In this document: piece after piece, positions 15,200 to 24,176 of the stretch
Layout of the letters: each line of letters starts with the position of its first letter
Numbering within the stretch: position 1 is the first letter of the stretch
Assembly: GCA_028873125.1 (NCBI GenBank)
Contig: JAGWMQ010000028.1
Location: forward strand, 1-32,068
Direction: 5' to 3'
Source: Verrucomicrobiota bacterium
Lineage (GTDB): Bacteria; Verrucomicrobiota; Verrucomicrobiia; Limisphaerales; UBA11358
Length of the DNA: 32,068 nucleotides
The notes under the pieces: model-generated
What the model saw: the letters and a program-made list of their open reading frames with translations, nothing else
Databases searched by the model: none
Told to the model about the DNA's origin: nothing
Program-made: the position numbers and the translations under genes

Positions 15200-16456
15200 A
15201 TGGAACGTTTGCCCGGTTTCCGCGATTTTTATCCCGAACCGCTGCCGCACGCCGACGTGGGGAGCGCCGACGCGCGCCAGTTCATTTTTCAGAAATGGCG
15301 GGACGTGGCGCGGCGCTACAATTTCCGTGAATACGACGGTCCGCCGCTCGAACCTCTCGAACTGTTCACCACCAAGAGCGGCGACGAGATCGTCGGGCAA
15401 CTCTACAATTTCACCGACAAGGGCAGCCGCGCCGTCGCCCTCCGCCCCGAAATGACGCCAACGCTGGCGCGCATGGCCGCCGCGCACGAACGCCGTTTCA
15501 AGAAACCCATCAAATGGTTCGCCGTCCCCCAGCTCTTCCGCTACGAACGCCAGCAACGGGGCCGCCTGCGCGAACATTTCCAGTTCAACGCCGACATCCT
15601 GGGCGAGACCGGTCCTGCGGCGGACGCGGAACTCATCGCCCTGCTCATTGACGCGCTGCGGTCCTTTGGCCTGACCGCACGGGACTTCGTCGTCCGCCTG
15701 AGCAGCCGCAACGCTTGGCACGAGTTTTACGAGGGGAGACGGTCGAAGTCCGGGGGCCGCGCCGACCACGCCCACGAATACAATTTCTTCCAGACCATTG
15801 ACAAACTGGAGCGCGCGCCGCCGGAGGAGAGCGACAAAAAACTGGACGCGCTGGGCTTTTCCATGGCCGAGGTGAGCCAGTTCATCGAGTCGGGCAAACC
15901 GACGGCGGAACTGGAGACCATTTTGCAAAACCTGGCCGCCCGCGGCCTGAGCGATTTTGTCAAGGTGGATTACCACGTCGTCCGCGGCCTGGCCTACTAC
16001 ACCGGCGCCGTGTTCGAGGCCTTCGACGCCCGGGGCGAGTTCCGCGCCCTCGCCGGCGGCGGACGTTACGACAACCTCGTCAAGCTCATCAGCGGCGGCA
16101 AGGTGGACCTGCCGGCGCTGGGGTTCGGGATGGGCGACGTGGTGCTGCTCGAACTGCTCCGGGCGCGCCGCCTGCTGCCCAGATTCGACTCCGCCACGGA
16201 CGTTTTTGTGCTGATCGAGGACGAAGGTCTGCGGCCGCAATCCCTCAGGCTGGTGCAGGACCTGCGCACCGCCGGCTACGCCGTGGAGTATCCGTTCACG
16301 GCCACCCGGCCGGACAAGCAATTCAAGCGCGCCCAGGAATTGAACGCGACCCGCACCGCGCGCCTGGAAAACGCCGATTACGTCCGCATCCGCGATTTGA
16401 AGACGCGCCAGGAAATCGTCGCCGGCGTGGCCGACGCGGCGAATCATTTGAAATGA
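15200..16456 (+). CDS. hisS: Histidyl-tRNA synthetase
   Basis: A 418-residue class II aminoacyl-tRNA synthetase that charges tRNA(His). It begins LPGFRDFYPE; class II motif 1 lies around 44-57; motif 2 is FRYERQQRGRLREHFQFN (113-130). The histidine-specific signature VRGLAYYTGAVFE is at 261-273 and motif 3 with ALAGGGRYDNLV...ALGFGMG at 283-311. The C-terminal anticodon-binding domain (about 332-418) is complete. Helix-forming segments are intact and no frameshift is seen. The ATG follows a 94-base gap containing a short GC hairpin (CCCCGCGGGG, 15116-15125). The stop lies one base before the DUF4160 start. Confidence 0.95.
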   Translation: MERLPGFRDFYPEPLPHADVGSADARQFIFQKWRDVARRYNFREYDGPPLEPLELFTTKSGDEIVGQLYNFTDKGSRAVALRPEMTPTLARMAAAHERRFKKPIKWFAVPQLFRYERQQRGRLREHFQFNADILGETGPAADAELIALLIDALRSFGLTARDFVVRLSSRNAWHEFYEGRRSKSGGRADHAHEYNFFQTIDKLERAPPEESDKKLDALGFSMAEVSQFIESGKPTAELETILQNLAARGLSDFVKVDYHVVRGLAYYTGAVFEAFDARGEFRALAGGGRYDNLVKLISGGKVDLPALGFGMGDVVLLELLRARRLLPRFDSATDVFVLIEDEGLRPQSLRLVQDLRTAGYAVEYPFTATRPDKQFKRAQELNATRTARLENADYVRIRDLKTRQEIVAGVADAANHLK

Positions 16457-16457
16457 C

Positions 16458-16691
16458 GTGCCCACGGTTTTGCAAATCGGGCCATACCGGTTCTTCTTCC
16501 ACGCCGGAAATCGAAATGAACCGGCGCACGTTCACGTGGAGCGCGACCAATGCAAGGCAAAATTCCGGCTTGATCCCGTCCGGCTTGAGCGAAGCGGCGG
16601 TTTTCGCGGACACGAAATCAACCACACGTGGAAAACATCCCGCGCGGCGAGCCTTCCGGCGAAAGCCAGCGGTCGTTCAAAAATGGCTTGA
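16458..16691 (+). CDS. DUF4160-type small protein with eroded C-terminus
   Basis: A 77-residue frame starting at GTG. 'MPTVLQIGPYRFFFHAGNRNEPAHVHVERD' and '..AKFRLDPVRLERSGGFRGHEIN' are clear DUF4160 signature blocks; the family is commonly paired with DUF2442 in toxin-antitoxin-like modules, but its function is unproven. After EINH (about residue 52) the sequence becomes TWKTSRAASLPAK..., unlike the family's usual 'I..IV..H...LL..W..YFG' ending. Reading two bases out of frame at CCACACGTGG gives NHVENI, closer to the family, so a 2-base AC duplication is likely. Beyond that no frame restores the tail. I regard it as a decaying gene. No DUF2442 partner is visible. Confidence 0.6.
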   Translation: MPTVLQIGPYRFFFHAGNRNEPAHVHVERDQCKAKFRLDPVRLERSGGFRGHEINHTWKTSRAASLPAKASGRSKMA

Positions 16692-16768
16692 AGGCCGCAA
16701 GGGTAAAAACGGTTTGCGCTGAGTTTCGGCTGCGATTCCCTTTCGTTGGTGAACGCTAATTGTCTTGT

Positions 16769-17304
16769 ATGGAGCACTCGCCGGTTTCCCATCGCATCGC
16801 CATCGTGGAAGGCGACATCCCCAACAGCGCGTGGACGCGATTGTGAACGCCGCGAACACGACGCTGCTGGGCGGCGGCGGCGTGGACGGCGCGATTCACC
16901 GCGCCGCCGGGCAGGAGTTGCTGGCCGAATGCCGCACGCTCGGCGGCTGCGCCACCGGTCAGGCCAAAATCACGCGCGCTTACCTACTCCCCGCCCGCTG
17001 GGTCATCCACACCGTCGGCCCGGTCTGGCGCGGCGGCCATCGCGGCGAGGAGGACCTGCTGGCCAGTTGTTACCGGAGCTGCCTCGCGCTCGCGGCCCAA
17101 CGCGGAATCAAGACCGTGGCCTTTCCCTCCATCAGCACCGGCGCCTACGGCTTTCCCCTGGACCGCGCGGCGCGGATTGCGCTGCGGGAAACCAGGCATT
17201 TTCTGGAAGGCCATCCGTCCGTCGAAAAGGTGATCCTGGTCTGCTTCGGGGCCCCGGCGCTGGAAATCCACCAAGCCGCGCTGCGGGAGGCGGGCCTGGC
17301 GTGA
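16769..17304 (+). pseudogene. Macro-domain (ADP-ribose-binding) gene with one frameshift
   Basis: From ATG 16769 one frame reads [17 protein letters not shown], the usual macro-domain opening, then goes off into a stop. The next frame continues without a gap as [30 protein letters not shown] and runs to a normal end at 17304. All core motifs are present: [17 protein letters not shown]-like '[15 protein letters not shown]' and '[15 protein letters not shown]'. The family hydrolyses O-acetyl-ADP-ribose or ADP-ribose-1''-phosphate, or removes mono-ADP-ribose from proteins. The break falls at ATCCCCAACAG (16817-16827); one more C would give [13 protein letters not shown]. The rest is undamaged, so a homopolymer sequencing error or a very recent mutation is likely. 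Confidence 0.8.
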
Positions 17305-17580
17305 CGCGGTCTCCGCACGGTTGTCCGCCCCCGGGCGAACGGCAAAGGCCCTCTTCGATTGCCAGACGGCCCGGCCCGCCACCGGGTTTCGTCCCCTCCG
17401 GCCCGGCCGGAGCGGACCGAAGATTTATAAAGTTTAACTTATTCACTTGAATTATAAGAAATTTAAAGTTAAAAAAACTTGCGCTTGGGGCGGGGGTGAA
17501 AGAAAATCTCATCCAACGCCGCCCCCGGTGGCGGAAATCCGTTACAACCAACAGCAACAACCGAGCATTGAGTTACCGCC

Positions 17581-20337
17581 GTGAGACTTCCCCAAACCCC
17601 CCGGTCCGAACGGCGCAGCGGACGTTCCCTGCGCCTCTTCCTTTCCATGATTTTAACCGGCTTCCTGGCGTTCCTGCCGGGCGCCTGGGCCGACGACATC
17701 GGCGTCAATTTTGAGGGCGGTTTTTTTCCGACGCCGCTGCCTTCTTCGGACGCGGCCGGGGTGGTGACCCAGAAATTCTGGAACAATGTGAGCGGCGGAT
17801 CTGCCTCGGCCGTGCCGTTGGTCGGAGACGGCGGCGGTTCGATCGCGGTCAACTACAGCGGCTTCACCCTGTCGGTGGGATCCAGCGGCTCGGGAACCAC
17901 TACTACCACCAACACCGACGGCAACGGCCTGTTGATGGTAGGTTATGCCATCGGCGAGAGCACGTCCGGCGCCGGTACGGTCGGGATCACGGTTTCCAAT
18001 GTGCCAGGCCAGCTCATCAGCTCCGGCTACGCGGTCATCGTTTATTTTGATTTCAACAATGGCGGCGCTTACGCGGTGGACGGCTTCACGTTGAGCGCGC
18101 CCAAATACGGCACGAAAACCCTCTACGGACTGGACCCGGCCAACACGGATTTTTCCGGCACGTTCAAACAGGTGCCCTCCTCCAGCACGTCGGATCTGGG
18201 CGCGTCCACGCCTGATGGCAACTACCTCGTTTTTGCCGGCCTGACTGACACCAACTTCACGCTCACCGTCACGGGGGGCAGCAATGGAGGCTTGGGCGCC
18301 GATTACGCGTTCATCAACGGATTTCAAATTGTGCCGTTAAGCGCCCTGCCGGCGGCCCCGGCCCCGGTCATCACCAGTCCGAACACGGCCACCGGCGTGG
18401 TCAACACCGCCTTCAGCTACACCATCACCGCCAACAACTCGCCCTACGGCTACGGCGCCACGGGGTTGCCGGCGGGATTGACGCTCCATTCCGCCAGCGG
18501 CGTGATTTCCGGCACGCCGACGGTGGCGGGCGCCTTTGATGTGACCTTGTCGGCCACCAATTCGGGCGGCACCGGGACGCTGGCCCTGACCCTCACGATC
18601 GGCTCGGGGATTTCCACCAATGTCCCCGCCACCGGCACCACCAACACCCTTACCGGCGGTTCGCTCCTGGACATCAACACCGGTCTGGTGGGCGGCGACA
18701 ACGGCACCCTGCTGACCACCACCAACGGCGGTTACACCTGGGGCCTGATCAATGTGGGATTGACCAATGACCTGCTGGCCGTCCACGGCATCGGCGGCTA
18801 CGACTTCATCGGCGGAACGTTCGGCTTGATCGCCATGTCGCCCGATTCCGGCCAGACCTGGACGGACTTCCATCTGAATCTGACGAACTCGTTCGACTCG
18901 TTTTCCTTCCTGACGCCATTTTGGGGCTATGCCGTCGGCACCGGCGGAATCATCTGCTTCTGGAATGGTTCGACCTGGCTTTCTGAAGTTTCCGGAACGA
19001 CCATGGATTTCTACGGCGTGGATGTGGTGGACACCCACACGGCTTGCGCGGTCGGCGGCGGCGGCACCATCTGCCGGTTTGACGGCACAAACTGGGTCGC
19101 GCAATCCAGCGGCGCGGCCTCCGTCACCTTCTACGGCGTGGCGTTTCTGAATGAGAACTTCGGCTACGCCGTCGGCACCGGCGGCGCCATCTACCAGACC
19201 ACCGACGGCGGCGCCAACTGGGTGGCGCTCGATTCCGGCACGAGCGTGACGCTGCGGAGTGTCTGCGTGGTGGATGCCTACACAGCCTGGGCCGTGGGCG
19301 ATAACGGGGTTTTTCTGCAAACCACCGACGGCGGCGCGCATTGGACGCTGATCCCGCTCGGCACCACGACCACCTTCTATTCGGTCGAGTTCCTGAACGG
19401 CCTGGGCCTGATCTGCGGCGGCGGCGGCAGTGTGTATCTCTTTCAACAAGCCGGCTACGCGCTGAACGACTCGCCGCTGGTGGCGATTCTCGCGCCAACC
19501 AACACCGCCTCCCTTTGTGTCTGCTCCAAAACCCCCATCGTCGCGGCCGCCTACGACGGCGACGGCTACGTGGCCAGGGTTCAATTGTTTCTCGGCTCGA
19601 ACGAACTGGCCGAAAGCTCGGCCGACTCGCTGACCTACGTCTGGACCAACGATAGTCTGGTGGGCACGTTCACCTGCGTGGCCAAGGCCACGGACAATCT
19701 GGGCGCGACCGCGTATTCGGCGCCGATGACCTTCACGGTCCACCTGCCGGCGACCAACCAACTGGTCACGCTCGGCGTACTGCCCGCGAACGCCTTTGAA
19801 TTCTGCCTGGGCGGTCTGACCAACCGGGTCTATGCCGTGCAGACCACGACCAATCTTCTGCTGCCGTGGAGCGCGTGGCATGTCGTGACGAACCAGGTCG
19901 GCTTCGTGCCCGTGATGGATCAGAACGTCTCCAGCAACGCCCAAAAATTTTACCGGGCCGGCCTCGCCACGGACCTCACGCTGGCGAATGGCAGCGGATT
20001 GTTAAATACGAACAGTTCCCCGTCCGGCGGCACGCTGACGGCTTCGATCACGGTCACCAACCAGACCTGCGCGGGGATCAGTGTCCCGGCCGGACCTTTC
20101 CATGTCGGATTTTATTGGTCCGACAATGAGGCGTTGACCAACGCCACGCTGCTGGCGGAGGCGCCGCTGGCCGGCTGCCCGGCGAACGGGACGGTGTCAT
20201 TCAATCAGAACATCGTCGTCCCTTCGGTGCCGCCGGGAACGTATTATCTGAGTTTCGCCATCAACGACAAAAACGAAGTGCCGGAATGCGACACGGACAA
20301 CAACACCTGGTATTGGCCGGTCACCATCTCCCAGTAA
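17581..20337 (+). CDS. Large secreted multidomain protein (putative Ig, photosystem-stability-like repeats, CARDB)
   Basis: A 918-residue secreted protein starting at GTG. Signal peptide about 16-38 (LFLSMILTGFLAFLPGAWA-D). Residues 38-255 form a Gly/Ser-rich domain of a type seen in Verrucomicrobiota. About 262-345 is a putative Ig (He_PIG) domain: 'GLPAGLTLHSASGVISGTPTVAGAFDVTLSATNSGG'. About 370-625 holds repeats of the BNR/Ycf48 kind ('TTDGGANWVALDSG', 'VVDAYTAWAVGDNGVFLQTTDGGAHW'). A further Ig-like segment, the 'TTNLLLPWSAWHVVTN...FYRAG' module, and a C-terminal CARDB-like domain (about 800-918, 'VPPGTYYLSFAINDKNEVPECDTDNN') follow. There is no PEP/VPDSG tail. Function is probably adhesive or matrix-related. 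The 150 bases upstream include an AT-rich patch (17422-17478) likely to hold the promoter. Confidence 0.8.
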   Translation: MRLPQTPRSERRSGRSLRLFLSMILTGFLAFLPGAWADDIGVNFEGGFFPTPLPSSDAAGVVTQKFWNNVSGGSASAVPLVGDGGGSIAVNYSGFTLSVGSSGSGTTTTTNTDGNGLLMVGYAIGESTSGAGTVGITVSNVPGQLISSGYAVIVYFDFNNGGAYAVDGFTLSAPKYGTKTLYGLDPANTDFSGTFKQVPSSSTSDLGASTPDGNYLVFAGLTDTNFTLTVTGGSNGGLGADYAFINGFQIVPLSALPAAPAPVITSPNTATGVVNTAFSYTITANNSPYGYGATGLPAGLTLHSASGVISGTPTVAGAFDVTLSATNSGGTGTLALTLTIGSGISTNVPATGTTNTLTGGSLLDINTGLVGGDNGTLLTTTNGGYTWGLINVGLTNDLLAVHGIGGYDFIGGTFGLIAMSPDSGQTWTDFHLNLTNSFDSFSFLTPFWGYAVGTGGIICFWNGSTWLSEVSGTTMDFYGVDVVDTHTACAVGGGGTICRFDGTNWVAQSSGAASVTFYGVAFLNENFGYAVGTGGAIYQTTDGGANWVALDSGTSVTLRSVCVVDAYTAWAVGDNGVFLQTTDGGAHWTLIPLGTTTTFYSVEFLNGLGLICGGGGSVYLFQQAGYALNDSPLVAILAPTNTASLCVCSKTPIVAAAYDGDGYVARVQLFLGSNELAESSADSLTYVWTNDSLVGTFTCVAKATDNLGATAYSAPMTFTVHLPATNQLVTLGVLPANAFEFCLGGLTNRVYAVQTTTNLLLPWSAWHVVTNQVGFVPVMDQNVSSNAQKFYRAGLATDLTLANGSGLLNTNSSPSGGTLTASITVTNQTCAGISVPAGPFHVGFYWSDNEALTNATLLAEAPLAGCPANGTVSFNQNIVVPSVPPGTYYLSFAINDKNEVPECDTDNNTWYWPVTISQ

Positions 20338-20391
20338 GGTGTCTTTCTTTTCCAGAATGGGCGGAAGATCTTGGTGGTTTCCCGCGCCGCG

Positions 20392-21246
20392 CTACACATA
20401 GAGCGCGCTCTGCAGGTCGCGCAGCAGCACGCTCATGAACGGGTAGCGGCGATCCGGTTCGCGGGCCAGGCACTTGAGAATGACTTTTTCCAGCGCCGGC
20501 GGCAGGTCCGGGTTCAGTTCACGTGGCGGCGCCGGGCCTGACGGCGCCAACTGGCGCGCCAGGATTTCAGCCGGCGTGTCGCCCGGAAAGGGCTTTTGAT
20601 TGGTCACCAGTTCATACGCGGTGACGCCGAAGGCGAAGATGTCCGCGCGCGGGTCAATCGGCTGGCGCTGCAGTTGTTCGGGCGCCATGTAGCCGGGCGT
20701 GCCGGGGTTCCTGGAAAATTTCTTCGGCTTTTCCGGGATGGGTTGCGCCAGGTCAAAATCCACCAACCGCACGCCGCCATTGCGGGTGATGAGCACGTTT
20801 TCGGGCTTGAAATCCAGGTGCATGTAGCCGCTTTCGTGGACGTGACCCAGGCCGGCGGCCATGTCAATCAGGATTTGCGCCACGTTTTCGGCCAGCACCG
20901 GATCCTGCCGCGCGAACAGTTCCTTGAGGTTGGCCGCCTCGACGTAGTCCATCAGCAGATACAGCAGGCCGTCGGCCTTGCCGTGCTCGACGTAGCCGAC
21001 GATGAAATCGCTCTGGTTGAGTTTGGAAAGCACCTGGCAGCCGCGGACGAAACGCCGGCGCGCCAGCAAATTGAACCGCAGTTCACTCTTCAGCTTCCGC
21101 AGCGCGTAAGGCCGCCCCCGACCGTCGGTGACGAACCAGATGTCCGCCATCCCGCCGCTGTTCAACAACTCCTGAAGACAAAACCGTCCGAACCGCTCCT
21201 GCGCCAGCGTGCCCGCCGACGCGGCATTCCCAAAGTCATTTGCCAT
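20392..21246 (-). CDS. Serine/threonine protein kinase-like protein with altered motifs
   Basis: A 284-residue kinase-fold protein with no membrane segment or extra domain. The glycine loop is NSGGMADIW (29-37). The ATP-anchoring lysine site reads YALRKLK, so the canonical VAIK Lys is Arg50, with a Lys next to it. The catalytic loop is HLDFKPEN (143-150) instead of HRD-x4-N; the Mg loop is DFD (163-165) instead of DFG; APE is present (188-190). The catalytic Asp145, Asn150 and Asp163 all remain, so activity is possible. The start could also be the ATG at 21267, seven codons earlier. It is transcribed away from the CPBP gene and converges on the large secreted protein. Substrate unknown. Confidence 0.85.
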   Translation of the reverse strand: MANDFGNAASAGTLAQERFGRFCLQELLNSGGMADIWFVTDGRGRPYALRKLKSELRFNLLARRRFVRGCQVLSKLNQSDFIVGYVEHGKADGLLYLLMDYVEAANLKELFARQDPVLAENVAQILIDMAAGLGHVHESGYMHLDFKPENVLITRNGGVRLVDFDLAQPIPEKPKKFSRNPGTPGYMAPEQLQRQPIDPRADIFAFGVTAYELVTNQKPFPGDTPAEILARQLAPSGPAPPRELNPDLPPALEKVILKCLAREPDRRYPFMSVLLRDLQSALYV

Positions 21247-21381
21247 CCTGCTTATTCCATAACACATCGCGCCCCGCGGCGCGAATGAAAACTCTTTGGA
21301 CCGCTTGGACGAGGGAAGGCCGCACCGGGTTTCAACAGAATCACGCTTGGCTTGCGACGGCCCGGATGGTAACGTCGGCTC

Positions 21382-22284
21382 ATGCGACCGCTACGGGCGG
21401 TGGTCATTTACCTGGGCGCGGTGTTCATCGGCGGGGCCTTGCTGGCGCCGTGGCTCTGCTGGCTGGCGCGGGACTTCGCCCCGGCGTTTCCCAGGATCGC
21501 CGGCGCGCCCTTCAACCGCTTCGTGGACCGCTCGCTCCTCCTGGCGGCATTGGCCGGGCTGTGGCCGTTGCTACGCGCGCTGGATGCCCGGTCGTGGCGC
21601 GACCTGGGGCTGGTCCAGCCTTACGGACAATCCGGAAAATTTTTCGGCGGCCTGCTGGTCGGTTTTCTTTCGCTGGCCGCCGTCGCGGGAACGGCCCTGG
21701 CCTGCGGCGACCGCCTGGCCGCGCCCAACCTCACCGCCCACAAAATCGTTGGATCGGTTTTCAGCGCCGTCGCGACCGCAGTCGTGGTGGCCGGGTTGGA
21801 GGAGGTCCTGTTCCGCGGAGGCATTTTCGGCGGGTTGCGCCGCGTCCTGTACTGGCCGTTCGCGCTGGTCATCAGCAGCCTGGTTTACGCGCTGGTCCAT
21901 TTTTTGCGCCGGGCGGACTTCGCCGGCCCGGTCGCCTGGAACTCCGGGTTGGTGTTGCTGCCCCGGATGCTGGCCGGCTTTGCGGATTTGCGCGCGCTGG
22001 TTCCCGCCTTTCTGACGCTCACCCTCGCGGGTGTCCTGCTGGGACTGGCCTATCAGCGCAGCGGGAACCTGTATTTCTCGATGGGCCTCCACGCGGGCTG
22101 GATTTTCTGGCTCAAAATTTACGGCGCGCTCACGGTGGCGGACGCCGGCGCCCACGCTTGGTTCTGGGGCACGAGCAGATTGATTGACGGCTGGCTCGCC
22201 TTCCTGGCGCTGGCGTGCGTGTTGGGCCTTTTTAAATTTTTGCCGCTGGGCGAAAAACGGTCGCCCTACATGATCTCGAAATGA
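21382..22284 (+). CDS. CPBP-family intramembrane metalloprotease
   Basis: A 300-residue, multi-helix inner-membrane protein of the CPBP (CAAX protease/bacteriocin-processing, ABI) family. The signature glutamates occur in GLEEVLFRGGIFGGL (about 138-152), the second motif in SLVYALVHFLRR (about 168-179), and a third conserved His in FSMGLHAGWIFW near 235-246. The family includes prenyl-protein proteases and proteins of unknown substrate. Compared with typical members it has a loop of about 35 residues after the HFLRR motif (RADFAGPVAWNSG...). It is first in a plus-strand run with the ComF-like gene (28 bases on) and accD. The ATG at 21382 follows a 135-base gap from the divergent kinase. Confidence 0.85.
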   Translation: MRPLRAVVIYLGAVFIGGALLAPWLCWLARDFAPAFPRIAGAPFNRFVDRSLLLAALAGLWPLLRALDARSWRDLGLVQPYGQSGKFFGGLLVGFLSLAAVAGTALACGDRLAAPNLTAHKIVGSVFSAVATAVVVAGLEEVLFRGGIFGGLRRVLYWPFALVISSLVYALVHFLRRADFAGPVAWNSGLVLLPRMLAGFADLRALVPAFLTLTLAGVLLGLAYQRSGNLYFSMGLHAGWIFWLKIYGALTVADAGAHAWFWGTSRLIDGWLAFLALACVLGLFKFLPLGEKRSPYMISK

Positions 22285-22312
22285 AATCCTTGCCGCCCTC
22301 GGAATTGAGGGT

Positions 22313-23086
22313 TTGAAAACCGCGATGAGGAACAGGACGAAGGCCAAAAAAGTGAAGGCGATTGCGCGGAACTGGTTCAACGCCGCCTTGGGATTCTTTT
22401 TTCCTGAGATCTGCCAGCTTTGCAAAGGCGAGCGCGCGGCGGCCCGGGAGGGCTACGTCGGCGCGCATTGCTGGTCGCACGTGCGCTTCATCCGCCCTCC
22501 CTTTTGCGAACGCTGCGGCCTGCCCTTCGCGGGCGAATTGACCGCGCCGTTTGAATGCGCCAATTGCCGGGGAATGGAACTGCACTTCAATTCGGCGCGC
22601 TCGGCCGTCGTCGCCCGGACGGTGGTGCTCGAGGCCATCCACCGTTACAAGTATCAGCGGGCACTGTGGTTCGAACCCTTTCTGGCCGGCTTGCTGCTGC
22701 GTGAGGCGGGGCCGGCCCTGCGCGCGGAGACCTGGGATTTCATCGTTCCGGTGCCGCTTCATCCGGTGAAGGAGCGCGAGCGCGAATTCAACCAGGCGGC
22801 GCGCCTGGCGCGGCGCCTGGCCGATGCGACCCGCATTCCGCTGAACGACCGTCTGCTCCGGCGCGTCCGGCCGACCCTGACCCAGACGCGGCTGACGCGC
22901 GAGCAGCGCGCCGCGAACATGCGCGGCGCCTTTGCGGTGCGCCGCGGCGTCCGCCTGCGCGGCCGGCGCGTGGTGCTGGTGGACGACGTGCTGACGACGG
23001 GCGCCACCACCAGCGCCTGCGCCCGGGTGTTGCGGGCCGCCGGGGCCGAGGAGGTGTGCGTCTGGACAGTTGCGCGCGGGCTTTGA
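22313..23086 (+). CDS. ComF-family phosphoribosyltransferase-like protein
   Basis: A 257-residue protein. N-terminal zinc-ribbon cysteines lie in CQLC (34-37) and in CERCGLPF...CANC. The C-terminal PRTase domain has the PRPP-binding loop VVLVDDVLTTGATT (221-234) and the 'VPVPLHPVKEREREFNQAARLA' block. ComF proteins take part in DNA uptake and recombination during natural transformation in some bacteria, and have homologues of unclear role in many others. The start is either TTG 22313 or ATG 22325; GGAATTGAGGG just upstream does not decide between them. No other competence genes are in this window. It lies between the CPBP protease and accD on the same strand. Confidence 0.88.
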   Translation: MKTAMRNRTKAKKVKAIARNWFNAALGFFFPEICQLCKGERAAAREGYVGAHCWSHVRFIRPPFCERCGLPFAGELTAPFECANCRGMELHFNSARSAVVARTVVLEAIHRYKYQRALWFEPFLAGLLLREAGPALRAETWDFIVPVPLHPVKEREREFNQAARLARRLADATRIPLNDRLLRRVRPTLTQTRLTREQRAANMRGAFAVRRGVRLRGRRVVLVDDVLTTGATTSACARVLRAAGAEEVCVWTVARGL

Positions 23087-23180
23087 ATTGTGGATAATGA
23101 CGGGGATGAAGACCGCCGTGATTGTTGAATCTGCCGTGATTCCGGGGCATTCTTGACTTTCAACTCCAGATTTTTCCAGA

Positions 23181-24125
23181 ATGTCCACCACCACCTTCAC
23201 CAAGAAAATCATCCAGATGGAAGCGGGAGACACAAAACTCACGCCTCCCAGCGCCAAAAGCGCTCCGGCCGGCTTCGCCAAAAAGCCCCGGCTGGCCGGC
23301 AAATCCAAGAAGCGCGACATTCCCGAAGGGCTCTGGACCAAGTGCCCCTCGTGCAGCGCGATGATCTTCGACAAGGAACTCGACGAGCACCTCAAGGTCT
23401 GCACCAAGTGCGGCTATCATTTCCCCATCGGCGCGCGCGAGCGCATCCACTCGCTGGTGGAGACCTGCACCTTTGAGGAAATGGACCCCAGCATGGAGAG
23501 CGTGGATCCGCTGAACTTCGTGGACAAGATCCCCTACCCGGCGCGAGTGCAGGAGCACCAGAAAGAGACCCTGCTCAAGGACGCGGTCCTGACCGGGCTG
23601 TGCAGCATCGGCGGCCATCGCGCGGCGCTGGGCGTGATGGATTTCAGTTTCATCGCCGCGTCGCTCGGCTCGGTCGTCGGCGAAAAGCTCACGCGCCTCG
23701 TGGAGCGCGCCACCGAGAAGGAACTGCCCGTCATCATCATTTCCACCAGTGGCGGCGCCCGGATGCAGGAAGGCATGTTGAGCCTGATGCAAATGGCCAA
23801 GACTTCCGCCGCACTGGCCTATCATGCCCGGAGCCGGCTGCCCTACATCAGTGTGCTGACGCATCCGACGACGGCGGGCGTGATGGCCAGTTACGCCAGC
23901 CTGGGTGATTTGATCCTGGCCGAGCCGGGCGCGATGATCGGGTTCGCCGGTCCGCGCGTCATCAAGGACACCACCCAGGCCGAGTTGCCGCCGGGATTTC
24001 AGACCGCCGAATTCCTGCTGGACCACGGGCTGATTGACGCCATCGTCCCGCGCACGGAAATGAAGGCGCGCCTGGTGGAATATCTCAATTTCCTGACTGT
24101 CCGACGCCGGCGCGCGGGCGCTTGA
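23181..24125 (+). CDS. accD: Acetyl-CoA carboxylase carboxyltransferase subunit beta
   Basis: A 314-residue subunit of the carboxyltransferase that moves CO2 from biotin-BCCP to acetyl-CoA, making malonyl-CoA for fatty acid synthesis. The zinc ribbon is complete: Cys55, Cys58, Cys74, Cys77 (CPSC...CTKC). The crotonase-fold core shows 'ALGVMDFSFIAASLGSVVGEKLTR', 'ISTSGGARMQEGMLSLMQMAKTSAAL', 'TAGVMASYASLGDLILAEPGAMIGFAGPRVI'. About 48 residues, rich in Lys/Pro/Ala, precede the zinc ribbon, longer than in E. coli. accA is not adjacent. It is preceded by ComF-like and followed convergently by frr. Confidence 0.95.
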   Translation: MSTTTFTKKIIQMEAGDTKLTPPSAKSAPAGFAKKPRLAGKSKKRDIPEGLWTKCPSCSAMIFDKELDEHLKVCTKCGYHFPIGARERIHSLVETCTFEEMDPSMESVDPLNFVDKIPYPARVQEHQKETLLKDAVLTGLCSIGGHRAALGVMDFSFIAASLGSVVGEKLTRLVERATEKELPVIIISTSGGARMQEGMLSLMQMAKTSAALAYHARSRLPYISVLTHPTTAGVMASYASLGDLILAEPGAMIGFAGPRVIKDTTQAELPPGFQTAEFLLDHGLIDAIVPRTEMKARLVEYLNFLTVRRRRAGA

Positions 24126-24176
24126 AGCGGTCCCGCGGTTCAAACCGGCGCCGCTTCCAGGCCCCGCCGGCCCGGC

